From an uncultured Burkholderiales bacterium (GTDB lineage Bacteria > Pseudomonadota > Gammaproteobacteria > Burkholderiales > Burkholderiaceae_C), in assembly GCA_903838355.1 (NCBI GenBank), contig CAILYC010000039.1, positions 1 to 64,000 of the forward strand: 64,000 nucleotides of DNA, written 5' to 3'. The notes beneath the pieces are model-generated. The model had not been told where the DNA came from, did no database searches, and worked only from the letters and a program-made list of their open reading frames with translations. Shown one piece after another: positions 42,858 through 52,408 of this stretch (its first letter is position 1; the number at the start of each line of letters is the position of its first letter). The position numbers and the translations under genes are program-made.

Positions 42858-43904
42858 ATGAGTCAGCAAAACCCCTTGATCATCGATGTGCATGGTCACT
42901 ACACCACCGCGCCCAAGGCGCTTGAAGAGTGGAGAAACCGGCAAATTGCCGGCATCAAGGATCCGCATCTCGTGCCCAAGGTCTCCGAGCTTAAGATCAG
43001 TGACGATGAGTTGCGAGAAAGCATTGAGAGCAACCAATTGAAGTTGATGCGTGAGCGTGGCAGTGACCTCACCATCTTTAGTCCACGTGCGAGTTTCATG
43101 GCTCACCACATTGGTGATCTACAAGTCTCCTCCACTTGGGCTGCCATTTGCAACGAGTTGTGCTACCGCGTCTCCAAGCTCTTTCCGGAAAGCTTCATGG
43201 GAGCGGCCATGCTGCCCCAGTCACCAGGCGCGGACCCCAAAACCAGCTTGGCCGAAATTGACAAGTGCGTGAATGAATATGGTTTTGTGGCGATCAATCT
43301 GAACCCGGACCCATCCGGTGGACACTGGACCTCACCGCCCTTGAGTGACCGCCATTGGTACCCCATCTATGAAAAAATGGTCGAGCTCGATATCCCCGCC
43401 ATGATCCATGTGTCAACGAGTTGCAACGCTTGCTTTCACACGACGGGCGCTCACTATTTGAACGCCGACACCACGGCCTTTATGCAGTGCTTGACCTCGG
43501 ATTTGTTCAAAGACTTTCCCACCTTGCGTTTTTTGATCCCGCATGGAGGCGGTGCTGTGCCTTACCACTGGGGGCGTTTCCGCGGCTTGGCCCAAGAGCT
43601 TAAAAAACCGCTCTTGAGCGAGCATTTGATGAACAACATCTTTTTTGATACCTGCGTTTATCACCAGCCGGGGATCAATTTGCTCACCGAAGTGATCGAT
43701 GTCAAAAACATTTTGTTTGCCAGTGAGATGATCGGTGCGGTGCGCGGGATTGATCCACAAACGGGTCACTATTTCGATGACACCAAGCGCTATATCTTGT
43801 CCACGCCCCATTTGAACGACGAACAGCGCTACCAAGTCTTCGAAGGCAACGCACGCCGTGTCTTTCCCCGCTTGGACGCCGCGCTCAAAGCGCGAAGCCT
43901 CTGA
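42858..43904 (+). CDS. pmdE: 4-oxalomesaconate hydratase (LigJ/PmdE family)
   Basis: A 348-residue amidohydrolase-superfamily enzyme that hydrates 4-oxalomesaconate to 4-carboxy-4-hydroxy-2-oxoadipate in the protocatechuate 4,5-cleavage route. It matches LigJ closely in memory: DVHGHYTTAPKALEEWR, ERGSDLTIFSPRASFMAHH, GFVAINLNPDPSGGHWTSP, MIHVSTSCNACFHTTGAHY and FASEMIGAVRGIDPQTG. ATG 42858 has AAGGA at a good distance; the frame is open to 42747 without support. It opens the pmdEFDABC set, in the gene order known from Comamonas. Confidence 0.93.
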   Translation: MSQQNPLIIDVHGHYTTAPKALEEWRNRQIAGIKDPHLVPKVSELKISDDELRESIESNQLKLMRERGSDLTIFSPRASFMAHHIGDLQVSSTWAAICNELCYRVSKLFPESFMGAAMLPQSPGADPKTSLAEIDKCVNEYGFVAINLNPDPSGGHWTSPPLSDRHWYPIYEKMVELDIPAMIHVSTSCNACFHTTGAHYLNADTTAFMQCLTSDLFKDFPTLRFLIPHGGGAVPYHWGRFRGLAQELKKPLLSEHLMNNIFFDTCVYHQPGINLLTEVIDVKNILFASEMIGAVRGIDPQTGHYFDDTKRYILSTPHLNDEQRYQVFEGNARRVFPRLDAALKARSL

Positions 43905-43967
43905 GCTTTAAGCCCCTCAAAGATTTGCGAAATTGAATCCACTCTTCACTGACAAAAGGACAACACA

Positions 43968-44657
43968 ATGAGCATGAATCACATGGGAATGGTCAAGCGC
44001 AATATTCCTCGCGCTGCGTCTTCTACCATTGCCCACTTGGAGAAATTTGGTGTGGCCACGGTTCATGAGGCGATGGGTCGCGTGGGCTTGATGCAAAACT
44101 ATATGCGACCGATTTATTCAGGCGCTCGCATTGCGGGCAGTGCTGTCACCGTTTTGGCTCACCCAGGCGACAATTGGATGATGCACGTGGTGGCCGAACA
44201 AATCCAACCTGGCGACATCGTGGTGGTGGCCTTGTCGGCAATCAACTGCGATGGATTTTTTGGCGATCTCTTGGCGACCTCCTTCAAGGCCCGTGGTGCC
44301 AAGGGCTTGATCATTGACTCAGGCGTTCGTGATGTCAATGAACTCACCGCCATGGGCTTTCCCGTTTGGAGTCGTGGCATTAGCGCCAAAGGCACCATCA
44401 AGGCAACACTGGGCAGTGTGAATTTCCCTGTGGTCTGTGCGGGCATCAATGTCAATCCTGGCGACGTGATCTTGGCCGATGACGATGGAGTGGTGGTGGT
44501 GCCTTTTGGGCACGCCGAGGAAGCGGCCAAAGCGGCCCAAGCCCGGGAGGACAACGAAGGCGAGAAGCGCGCCAAATTGGCCGCGGGTGTCTTGGGGCTT
44601 GATATGTACAAAATGCGAGAGCCTTTGGAGAAAGCGGGATTGAAATACATTGACTAA
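43968..44657 (+). CDS. pmdF: 4-carboxy-4-hydroxy-2-oxoadipate aldolase / oxaloacetate decarboxylase (PmdF/LigK)
   Basis: A 229-residue RraA-fold class II aldolase that splits 4-carboxy-4-hydroxy-2-oxoadipate into pyruvate and oxaloacetate, and usually also decarboxylates oxaloacetate. Visible features are the N-terminal [22 protein letters not shown], the pocket segment [28 protein letters not shown] with the conserved Arg-Asp pair, and [18 protein letters not shown] precedes the ATG at 43968. It follows pmdE by 63 bp and precedes a hairpin at 44676. Confidence 0.93.
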   Translation: MSMNHMGMVKRNIPRAASSTIAHLEKFGVATVHEAMGRVGLMQNYMRPIYSGARIAGSAVTVLAHPGDNWMMHVVAEQIQPGDIVVVALSAINCDGFFGDLLATSFKARGAKGLIIDSGVRDVNELTAMGFPVWSRGISAKGTIKATLGSVNFPVVCAGINVNPGDVILADDDGVVVVPFGHAEEAAKAAQAREDNEGEKRAKLAAGVLGLDMYKMREPLEKAGLKYID

Positions 44658-44675
44658 AACGCAGTGCACGTGATG

Positions 44676-44705
44676 CCCAACCATGACCGAGGGTTGGGTG
44701 TTTTC
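44676..44705 (+). terminator. Hairpin terminator inside the pmd cluster
   Basis: CCCAACC-N9-GGTTGGG followed by TGTTTTC lies 18 bp after the pmdF stop, in the 191-bp gap before pmdD. It would partly separate pmdEF from pmdDABC. A possible promoter for the latter, TTGACC near 44743 with an AT-rich -10 area around 44766, lies just beyond; that part is weak. Confidence 0.6.
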
Positions 44706-44848
44706 AAGCTTCTTGAACGCTGCCCATGGATCCTTTTAGTCATTGACCCACGGGAAATTATTTATTTTATGGAGCAATGAACCCTTGCCTGCCAAGCAAA
44801 GGCGACATGGCTTATTTGCATTAACCTCAAAGACAAGAGAGACCGACG

Positions 44849-45766
44849 ATGAATGAATTTACCAAAACCCCAGGATGGCTCGATTGGTTTACCGGGCCGA
44901 GCAAGCCGCATTTTAAGTTGCCCCAAGGTGCTGTGGACGCACATTGTCATGTGTTTGGACCCAGCGATATTTTTCCTTATTCGCCGGAGAGAAAGTACAC
45001 CCCTTGCGACGCAAGCAAGGCGCAACTCTTTGCTCTGAGAGACCATCTGGGTTTTGATCGCAACATCATTGTCCAAGCCACCTGCCACGGTGCAGACAAC
45101 CGCGCTTTGGTGGACGCCTTGACCCATTCTGGGGGCAAAGCCAGAGGCGTCGCCACGGTCAAGCGCAGTGTCACTGACCATGAGTTACAAAGCCTGCACG
45201 ATGCGGGGGTGCGTGGCGTGCGCTTTAACTTTGTCAAACGTCTGGTCGACTTCACGCCCAAAGACGAGTTGATGGAAATTGCGGCCAGAATCGCGCACTG
45301 GGGATGGCATGTCGTGATTTATTTTGAAGCCGTGGACTTGCCCGAGTTATGGGACTTTTTCACGCAATTGCCCACCACCGTGGTGGTCGATCACATGGGG
45401 CGTCCTGATGTGAGCAAACCCGTCGAAGGACCTGAGTTTGAGCTTTTCATGAAATTCATGCGCGAGCACCCTAACGTCTGGAGCAAGGTGACTTGTCCCG
45501 AACGTTTGACCGTTACTGGACCCGCCGCTTTGAATGGTGAGAGACACGCTTACCATGATGTGATTCCTTTTGCCAAGAAGTTGGTTGACAGCTTCAGTGA
45601 CCGGGTCATTTGGGGTACCGACTGGCCCCACCCAAATTTGAAGGACCACATGCCCGACGATGGATTGTTGGTTGATTTCATCCCCCATATTGCCACGACA
45701 GCTGAGCTCCAGCAAAAGTTGTTGGTCACCAACCCGCGTCGGCTTTACTGGCCAGAGGAGAAATAA
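44849..45766 (+). CDS. pmdD: 2-pyrone-4,6-dicarboxylate lactonase (PmdD/LigI)
   Basis: A 305-residue amidohydrolase-superfamily lactonase that opens 2-pyrone-4,6-dicarboxylate to 4-oxalomesaconate or its tautomer. The signature metal motif is GAVDAHCHVFGPSDIFPYSPERKYTP, with GVRGVRFNFVKRLVD, VVVDHMGRPD and the late WGTDWPHPNLKDHMPDDG carrying the catalytic aspartate. It is at the expected place in the cluster, and its stop is one base before the AUG-context of pmdA, indicating coupling. Distinct from the LigI-like gene at 27918. Confidence 0.94.
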   Translation: MNEFTKTPGWLDWFTGPSKPHFKLPQGAVDAHCHVFGPSDIFPYSPERKYTPCDASKAQLFALRDHLGFDRNIIVQATCHGADNRALVDALTHSGGKARGVATVKRSVTDHELQSLHDAGVRGVRFNFVKRLVDFTPKDELMEIAARIAHWGWHVVIYFEAVDLPELWDFFTQLPTTVVVDHMGRPDVSKPVEGPEFELFMKFMREHPNVWSKVTCPERLTVTGPAALNGERHAYHDVIPFAKKLVDSFSDRVIWGTDWPHPNLKDHMPDDGLLVDFIPHIATTAELQQKLLVTNPRRLYWPEEK

Positions 45767-45767
45767 A

Positions 45768-46211
45768 ATGGCACTGGACAAACCCTATTTGGATGTACCT
45801 GGCACTACGATCTTTGACGCCGAGCAGTCGCGCAAGGGCTACTGGTTAAATCAGTTTTGCATGACCCTCATGAAAGCTGAAAACCGAGAGGTGTTCAAAG
45901 CCAATGAGCGTGCCTATCTGGATCAATGGGCCATGAGCGAAGAGCAAAAACAAGCCGTGCTCGCACGCGACTTGAACCGCTGTATTTCTTTGGGTGGCAA
46001 CATTTACTTCTTGGCCAAAATTGGTGCCACCGATGGTAAAAGTTTTCAGCAAATGGCGGGCAGCATGACTGGTATGACCGAAGAGGAGTATCGCGATATG
46101 ATGATTAAAGGTGGCAGAAGCGTGGTCGGTAACCGAGTCATTGGCGAAGACGGGGACGCGCAAGCCCATCACCAGCCGCAGGGCCAACATTCACCCCTAG
46201 GAGCCCATTGA
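45768..46211 (+). CDS. pmdA: Protocatechuate 4,5-dioxygenase alpha subunit (PmdA/LigA)
   Basis: The small subunit (147 residues) of the extradiol ring-cleavage dioxygenase, which opens protocatechuate between C4 and C5. LigA-domain segments are GYWLNQFCMTLMKAENREVFKANERAYLDQW, ARDLNRCISLGGNIYFLAKIGATDGKSFQQMAGSMTGM and EEYRDMMIKGGRSV. ATG 45768 follows GAGGAG. The C-terminal QAHHQPQGQHSPLGAH tail is His/Gln-rich and variable. The stop directly abuts the pmdB ATG. Confidence 0.93.
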   Translation: MALDKPYLDVPGTTIFDAEQSRKGYWLNQFCMTLMKAENREVFKANERAYLDQWAMSEEQKQAVLARDLNRCISLGGNIYFLAKIGATDGKSFQQMAGSMTGMTEEEYRDMMIKGGRSVVGNRVIGEDGDAQAHHQPQGQHSPLGAH

Positions 46212-47066
<855 letters not shown>

Positions 47067-47099
47067 TTTCTTTTTTATATTACTCATTCAGGAGCTTGC

Positions 47100-48053
47100 A
47101 TGAAAACCATTAAAGTTGCTCTCGCTGGTGCTGGTGCCTTTGGCTCCAAGCACTTGGATGGCATTAAAAATATCGACGGCGTGGAGGTCATCTCTTTGGT
47201 GGGTCGTGAGTTGGGAAAAACCAAGGAAATTGCAGCCAAATACGGCATTGATCACGTGAGCACCGATTTGGCCGACAGTTTGGCCATTAAGGAAGTGGAT
47301 GCGGTGATTTTGTGCACGCCCACACAAATGCATGCGCAGCAAACCATGGCATGCCTGCGAGCGGGCAAGCACGTTCAGGTTGAAATTCCCATGGCCGACA
47401 AGCTTGAAGATGCCAAGGCCATTGTGGCTTTGCAAAAGTCCACGGGTTTGGTTGCGATGGCCGGGCACACACGGCGCTTTAATCCTTCGCACCAATGGGT
47501 TCACCAAAAGATCAAGAGTGGAGAGTTCAACATTCAACAAATGGATGTGCAAACCTATTTTTTCCGCCGCACCAATATGAACGCTCTGGGCCAACCCAGA
47601 AGCTGGACCGATCACTTGTTGTGGCACCATGCTGCCCACACCGTCGATTTGTTTGCCCACCAGTGTGGCAGTCCAGTGGTGAAAGCCAATGCGGTTCAAG
47701 GCCCCATTCACCCCACATTAGGGATTTCCATGGACATGAGCATCCAGTTGAAGGCGGCCAATGGTGCCATTTGCACACTGTCATTGTCTTTCAACAACGA
47801 TGGCCCCTTGGGCACGTGGTTTCGCTACATTGGCGACACGGGAACCTATTTGGCCAAGTACGACGATTTGTACAACGGCAAGGACGAACAAATTGATGTC
47901 TCCAAAGTGGCCGTCAGTTTAAACGGCATAGAGTTGCAAGACCGCGAGTTCTTTGGCGCGATCCAAGAAGGTCGCGAGCCCATCTCCAGTGTCTCCAATG
48001 TTCTCGCCTGCTACCAAGTCTTGCATGACTTGGAAGTACAGATGGGCCATTGA
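47100..48053 (+). CDS. pmdC: 4-carboxy-2-hydroxymuconate-6-semialdehyde dehydrogenase (PmdC/LigC)
   Basis: A 317-residue Gfo/Idh/MocA-fold NADP-dependent dehydrogenase that oxidises the ring-cleavage product (as its hemiacetal) to 2-pyrone-4,6-dicarboxylate. Rossmann start KVALAGAGAFGSKHLDGI, conserved CTPTQMHAQQTMACLRAGKHVQVEIPMAD, and GHTRRFNPSHQWVHQKI and SWTDHLLWHHAAHTVDLF in the catalytic domain are all as in LigC. A GGAG site precedes the ATG at 47100, 33 bp after pmdB. Confidence 0.93.
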   Translation: MKTIKVALAGAGAFGSKHLDGIKNIDGVEVISLVGRELGKTKEIAAKYGIDHVSTDLADSLAIKEVDAVILCTPTQMHAQQTMACLRAGKHVQVEIPMADKLEDAKAIVALQKSTGLVAMAGHTRRFNPSHQWVHQKIKSGEFNIQQMDVQTYFFRRTNMNALGQPRSWTDHLLWHHAAHTVDLFAHQCGSPVVKANAVQGPIHPTLGISMDMSIQLKAANGAICTLSLSFNNDGPLGTWFRYIGDTGTYLAKYDDLYNGKDEQIDVSKVAVSLNGIELQDREFFGAIQEGREPISSVSNVLACYQVLHDLEVQMGH

Positions 48054-48094
48054 GTTCATTTTTATTTCTCTGTGCACACCTGTAGGCATCCTCT

Positions 48095-49096
48095 ATGACC
48101 CAACGCTCTATCGGCCCTTTTCAAGTCAACCCCGTCGGCATGGGGTGTATGAATTTAAACCACGCTTACGGTGTGCCGCCTACGAGTGAGCAAGCCGCGA
48201 AGGTGGTTTATCGCGCCTTGGACCTGGGGGTGGATCTTTTTGACACGGCCGCTCTTTATGGCTTTGGAGCGAATGAGACACTCTTGGCGCCCTTGCTAAA
48301 GTCTCACCGCTCTGAGATCACACTTTGCTCCAAAGGTGGTATGGCGGGGGTCCATTTCCCCGATGGAGTCAAGCGCGTGATTGATGGCAGCCCCCAGGCG
48401 ATTCGGCTCAATTGTGAGGACTCTTTGAAGAGGCTGCAAACTGATATCATCGATTTGTATTACCTGCACCGTTGGGATAAAAAAGTTCCAATCGAAGACA
48501 GTGTGGGTGCGATGAGCGACTTGGTCAAAGCGGGCAAGGTCAGGGCCATTGGTTTGAGTGAGGTTTCAGCGCCCAGCATTTTGCGTGCAAATGCGGTGCA
48601 CCCTATCGCTGCCGTTCAAACTGAGTATTCCTTGTGGACCCGAAATCCGGAAATTGCAGTCCTCAAAGCTTGTCGCGACATTGGGGCCACCTTTGTGGCT
48701 TTTAGTCCGGTGGCGCGTGGATTTTTGTGTACAAGCGAGCTCGACATTCAGACCTTTGAGGCCAAGGACATTCGGCGCGCCATGCCGCGGTTTGAGGCGG
48801 CGAATTTTGCGGCCAATCAAAAGCTTTTGGCGCCTTTTTTGGAAATTGCTCGCGAGCAGCATTGCACGCCCGCGCAGTTGGCACTGGCTTGGCTGTTGAC
48901 CAAGGAGCCCAATTTGATTGCAATTCCAGGTACGCAAAATATTTTGCACTTGGAGGAAAACGTGGCTGCGTCTTCCCTTAGGTTGAGTCAAGCCGTGATG
49001 CAAAAATTAGAAGCCCTGATCAATCAAAAAACCGTCAGCGGCAACCGCTACAACCCGCAAAACGCTTCTGAAGTCGATACCGAAGAGTTTGTCTGA
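48095..49096 (+). CDS. Aldo/keto reductase
   Basis: A 333-residue (alpha/beta)8 NADPH-dependent aldo/keto reductase. The tetrad is visible: Asp and Tyr in DLFDTAALYGFG, Lys in LCSKGGMAG and His in LYYLHRWDKK. NADPH-site features IPGTQNILHLEENVAA and AFSPVARGFL are present. It follows pmdC by 42 bp on the same strand, so it is probably co-transcribed. No AKR step belongs to the known protocatechuate meta pathway, so it may reduce an aldehyde feeding the pathway, such as a vanillin-type compound, or detoxify a semialdehyde. That is inference. Confidence 0.9.
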   Translation: MTQRSIGPFQVNPVGMGCMNLNHAYGVPPTSEQAAKVVYRALDLGVDLFDTAALYGFGANETLLAPLLKSHRSEITLCSKGGMAGVHFPDGVKRVIDGSPQAIRLNCEDSLKRLQTDIIDLYYLHRWDKKVPIEDSVGAMSDLVKAGKVRAIGLSEVSAPSILRANAVHPIAAVQTEYSLWTRNPEIAVLKACRDIGATFVAFSPVARGFLCTSELDIQTFEAKDIRRAMPRFEAANFAANQKLLAPFLEIAREQHCTPAQLALAWLLTKEPNLIAIPGTQNILHLEENVAASSLRLSQAVMQKLEALINQKTVSGNRYNPQNASEVDTEEFV

Positions 49097-49108
49097 CGCG
49101 CAAGACAC

Positions 49109-49144
49109 GCAGCGCCTACCTTTTTTATTGAAAAGGCGTGCTGC
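49109..49144. terminator. Hairpin between the aldo/keto reductase and uspA
   Basis: GCAGCGCCT and AGGCGTGCTGC pair around a T- and A-rich loop (49109-49144), leaving two unpaired bases. It follows the reductase stop by 13 bp and precedes the end of the opposing uspA by 49 bp, so it could serve both. There is no long T-run after the stem. Confidence 0.5.
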
Positions 49145-49192
49145 ATTGATAAGGCAGATTCTGAGGCGGTTTGAAAGCGTTTGGGGGATTCT

Positions 49193-49636
49193 TTAGCGCA
49201 AGACCAACACGGGGATTTCTGAGTGGGTGAGTACATTTTGAGTCTCGCTGCCTAAAATTAACTTCTGAATACCACGCCTGCCGTGCGAGGCCATCACGAT
49301 CAGATCTGCTTTTTTCTTGATGGCCACTTCAATGATGGCCTTGTAGACGATGTCTGATTTGGCCACCATCGACTCAGCTTTCAGGCCCATTTTTTTTGCT
49401 CTGTCGCTGTCATCATCCACGATATCGTGCGCAGACTTGGCCCAGCTTTTCTCAATTCTTGAAATCTCTGAGGCCCTGAGCGCCATCGCGCCATCAAAGT
49501 GGTTTTCTATCACACGCGGGATGATTTTGAGGATCAGCACTTCTGAGTTCATCAATTTGGCCAGTTTGAATGCATGGCCAACCGCACGTTTGGACAGCGC
49601 GGAGCCGTCGTTGCAAATCAAAATTTTCTTGTACAT
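49193..49636 (-). CDS. Universal stress protein UspA family
   Basis: A 147-residue UspA-fold protein. It starts MYKKILICNDGSALSKRAVGHAFKLAK and ends with the ATP-site region MASHGRRG-x7-GSETQNVLTHSEIPVLVLR, keeping the G-9X-G-S part of the nucleotide motif. ATG 49636 has AGAGG upstream; the open frame beyond is not used. Such proteins accumulate in stress, starvation and low oxygen. An Anr/Fnr-type box lies 64-77 bp upstream of the start, which points to anaerobic induction. Confidence 0.92.
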   Translation of the reverse strand: MYKKILICNDGSALSKRAVGHAFKLAKLMNSEVLILKIIPRVIENHFDGAMALRASEISRIEKSWAKSAHDIVDDDSDRAKKMGLKAESMVAKSDIVYKAIIEVAIKKKADLIVMASHGRRGIQKLILGSETQNVLTHSEIPVLVLR

Positions 49637-49699
49637 GAATGAACCTCTTCTTTGGTGTGAATGTATTTTTAATGGTATGGGCTCAAACAGTTGAATTGA

Positions 49700-49713
49700 T
49701 TGATGTGCGTCAA
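49700..49713 (-). promoter_or_regulatory. Anr/Fnr-type box upstream of uspA
   Basis: TTGATGTGCGTCAA matches TTGAT-N4-ATCAA in nine of ten defined bases. It lies 64-77 bp upstream of the uspA start, a spacing that suits an activator site near -41.5 if transcription starts about 25-35 bp before the ATG. Confidence 0.6.
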
Positions 49714-50333
49714 AAATTGCACACATTTCGATTCAATTTCTGGTTTTGAGGCCAAGCATGGGGGTGCATTTTCGACACACCCGGCCATGGCGCCGCTTTC
49801 CCGGCAGAGTTCCAAAAACAACAAAGTACTGATCTTTGGCAATACTTTGTGATTTATTGACTTCTTAAATATTAATTACAGTTATTGTGAGAATGGATGT
49901 TTTCCATCCTTGGCGTATTGCTTGAGAAAGGGTGACCACCTTTAAACGGCCGAAGTCGCTTTTTAGATTGGAACGCACAAGATGCTAATGATGTTTCTTG
50001 CCTTACTGACCAACGAACGAGGAGACTCGTCAAACAAAAGTTTCTCCCATCCCAGAGAAGTGCTAAGCTTGGGGCGGGTTTTATGTCATATCCTTTTGAG
50101 CACAGGGTTTGGGCTCATGAGACTCGCACTTGGCAGCGTTGCGCTGGCCCAAGCCCAAACAGTCCCGCCACGATGCCCGCGTTGGCGCCATATATCAATC
50201 CACTGCGACGCCTCACATACCCTTGTTCCCCAACTATACAAATTGGGGGGGCTGGGATCATTATTTCTCAGTGAAGTCTATTGACGATCTATTGACGATT
50301 TATTGAACTCTAGGATTTCTTTTGTCAATCACT
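49714..50333. other. Intergenic region, possible gene remnant
   Basis: Between the uspA promoter and the end of the exporter operon (620 bp) no intact gene is convincing. From about 50020 to 50280 the plus strand reads as a hydrophobic, signal-peptide-like stretch (LLSTGFGLMRLALGSVALAQAQT) which then runs into unrelated sequence. A second frame there is also open for some 60 codons. It could be a decayed secreted-protein gene. It has no recognisable homology from reading alone. The stretch around 49850-49880 is very AT-rich. Confidence 0.3.
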
Positions 50334-51467
50334 TCAATCGATGGTTTGGCGGTAACGCCTTAAAGCCACTAGGCCACTCAGGAATAAAAACAAGGTGAGC
50401 GGCCACAGTTCAGGCCAAAGTTCAGTGAGGACATTGCCTTTGAGCAAAATACCCCGAACGATTCTTAAAAAATGAGTGAGCGGCAAGATCTCACCGAGCC
50501 ATTGAGCCCATAGCGGCATGGCCCGAAATGGAAACATGAACCCCGACAAGAGCATAGAGGGCAAGAAAAAGAAAAACGTCATTTGCATGGCTTGCAATTG
50601 ATTTTTGGCAATGGTGGAAAAAGTAAAACCTACACTCAAATTCGCGACCATGAACACCCCAATCATGGCCATCAGGAGCGAAAAACTCCCCATCATGGGC
50701 ACTTCAAAGAGCATGAAGGCGGCTATCAAGACAATGCCCAATTGCACATAACCTAAAAAAATATAGGGCAGTATTTTGCCGACCATCACCTCGAGGGGTT
50801 TGACGGGTGTTGCCAATAAATTTTCCATGGTGCCACGCTCGACTTCTCTTGTCATGGCCAATGAGGTGAGCATCACCATGGTCATGGTGAGTATGGTGCC
50901 CACCAAACCTGGTACCACGTTGTAGCGCGACAACCCCTCTGGGTTGTAGCGCCTTTGAACGCGAACTTCGTAAGGTGGGTCACTGGCATTGAGTCTGGCC
51001 AAAGGCCCCACCAAGTCGTGGCTCAAGGCCTGGGGGATGATGGCCAATACGGCCGCAATGGCATTGGCCGAGGCCGAGGGGTCGGTGGCGTCGGCCGAGA
51101 GCAAGATGGCTGGTTTGTCACCTCGAATCACGCTTTTATTGAAGTGAGGCGGGATCACCACCATGAATTGGACCTCGCCTCGCTCAACCATTTTGTTGGC
51201 CTCTTGCTCATTGGTCATCACTTGTTGAATGTGAAAGTAGCCAGTGTTTTCCATGGCTGAGACGAAGCTTTGCGACAGTGCGCTCGAGTCGGTGCTCACC
51301 ACCGCGGTGGGCAAACCCTTGGGGTCGGTGTTGATCGCGTAGCCAAAGAGGACCAACTGAAGGATTGGCACCCCAATGGCCATGCCAAAGGTCAAGCGAT
51401 CCCGCATCATTTGATGGAACTCTTTGGTAACGATGGCCCAGGCGCGTCGCCAAGAAAAAAGGCTCAT
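50334..51467 (-). CDS. ABC-2 family exporter permease
   Basis: A 377-residue permease of the YhhJ/YbhR type. One N-terminal membrane helix (LTFGMAIGVPILQLVLFGYAI) precedes a periplasmic domain of about 150 residues. A cluster of five helices follows (GLVGTILTMTMVMLTSLAMT, FLGYVQLGIVLIAAFML, LLMAMIGVFMVANL and others) with the conserved REVERGTMENLLATPVKP loop. It is the third gene of an HlyD-ATPase-permease set; its ATG overlaps the ATPase stop by four bases. The gene would form the membrane part of a drug or small-molecule exporter. Confidence 0.9.
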   Translation of the reverse strand: MSLFSWRRAWAIVTKEFHQMMRDRLTFGMAIGVPILQLVLFGYAINTDPKGLPTAVVSTDSSALSQSFVSAMENTGYFHIQQVMTNEQEANKMVERGEVQFMVVIPPHFNKSVIRGDKPAILLSADATDPSASANAIAAVLAIIPQALSHDLVGPLARLNASDPPYEVRVQRRYNPEGLSRYNVVPGLVGTILTMTMVMLTSLAMTREVERGTMENLLATPVKPLEVMVGKILPYIFLGYVQLGIVLIAAFMLFEVPMMGSFSLLMAMIGVFMVANLSVGFTFSTIAKNQLQAMQMTFFFFLPSMLLSGFMFPFRAMPLWAQWLGEILPLTHFLRIVRGILLKGNVLTELWPELWPLTLFLFLSGLVALRRYRQTID

Positions 51468-52408
51468 GCCGATACCTTTGCGTTCGTGGAGAAGTTGCCC
51501 ACAAAATTAATGAATACGTCCTCTAAATTGGCCGCAATGCGCTCCATGCTCACCTGTTCGTTGTGCATGAGCTTGGCCAAGGCCTCTTTGAGCGCCACCT
51601 CATCCTTGGTGGCCACATGGTAGGCGCTGCCAAACGGAGTGACGCTCAAAATGCCCGGGGTGTTTTGTAAGAAAGTCAGCTGCTCTTTGATACCTTTGCC
51701 CTGCAAAGCATAGACCACCAAGCCCGATTGGGCCACGATGCTCTCTTCTGTGCCTTGGGCCAAGATCAGCCCATTGGCAATGTAGACCAATTCATGGCAA
51801 CGTTGCGCCTCATCCATGTAGTGTGTGGACACGAGGACCGTGATACCCGACTCGGCCAAGTCATGAATTTCATTCCAAAACTCTCGCCTGGCGCTTGGGT
51901 CCACACCTGCAGTGGGTTCATCCAAAAGAAGGAGTTCCGGTTCATGGATCATGCAAGCGGCCAAAGACAAGCGCTGCTTCCACCCCCCCGACAAGGCGCC
52001 TGCGAGTTGATGTTGACGCTCACCCAAGTGCAGTCGCTCCAACGCGTGATCGACCGCGCGTCGCCGGTTTGGGAGTTCAAAGAGTCGGGCAATGAAGTCC
52101 AAGTTCTCACGGATCGACAAATCCTCGTAGAGGCCAAACCTTTGGGTCATGTAGCCCACGCGGCGCTTGATTTCTCGAGAGTCGCGAATCAAATCAAACC
52201 CAAGCACCGTGCCAAACCCCGCGTCAGGCGACAGCAGTCCACACAGCATTCGGATGGTGGTCGTTTTGCCGCTGCCATTGGGCCCCAAAAAACCGCAAAT
52301 TTGACCCTTTCTCACATGAAGGGCCATGTTTTGAACGACCATTTGGGCGTTGTAGCTTTTTCTGAGCCCAGACACATCAATCACGTAGGGGCTTGCTGAT
52401 TCACTCAT
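51464..52408 (-). CDS. ABC exporter ATPase
   Basis: A 314-residue ATPase of the DrrA/CcmA-like class. Walker A GPNGSGKTT, Q-loop GYMTQRFGLYEDLSI, signature region LSGGWKQRLSLAACM (W in place of the usual Q), Walker B LLLLDEPTAGVDP and the switch histidine in VSTHYMDEA are present. The C-terminal 80 residues form the accessory domain typical of this group. ATGA overlaps link it to hlyD upstream and the permease downstream. Confidence 0.92.
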   Translation of the reverse strand: MSESASPYVIDVSGLRKSYNAQMVVQNMALHVRKGQICGFLGPNGSGKTTTIRMLCGLLSPDAGFGTVLGFDLIRDSREIKRRVGYMTQRFGLYEDLSIRENLDFIARLFELPNRRRAVDHALERLHLGERQHQLAGALSGGWKQRLSLAACMIHEPELLLLDEPTAGVDPSARREFWNEIHDLAESGITVLVSTHYMDEAQRCHELVYIANGLILAQGTEESIVAQSGLVVYALQGKGIKEQLTFLQNTPGILSVTPFGSAYHVATKDEVALKEALAKLMHNEQVSMERIAANLEDVFINFVGNFSTNAKVSA

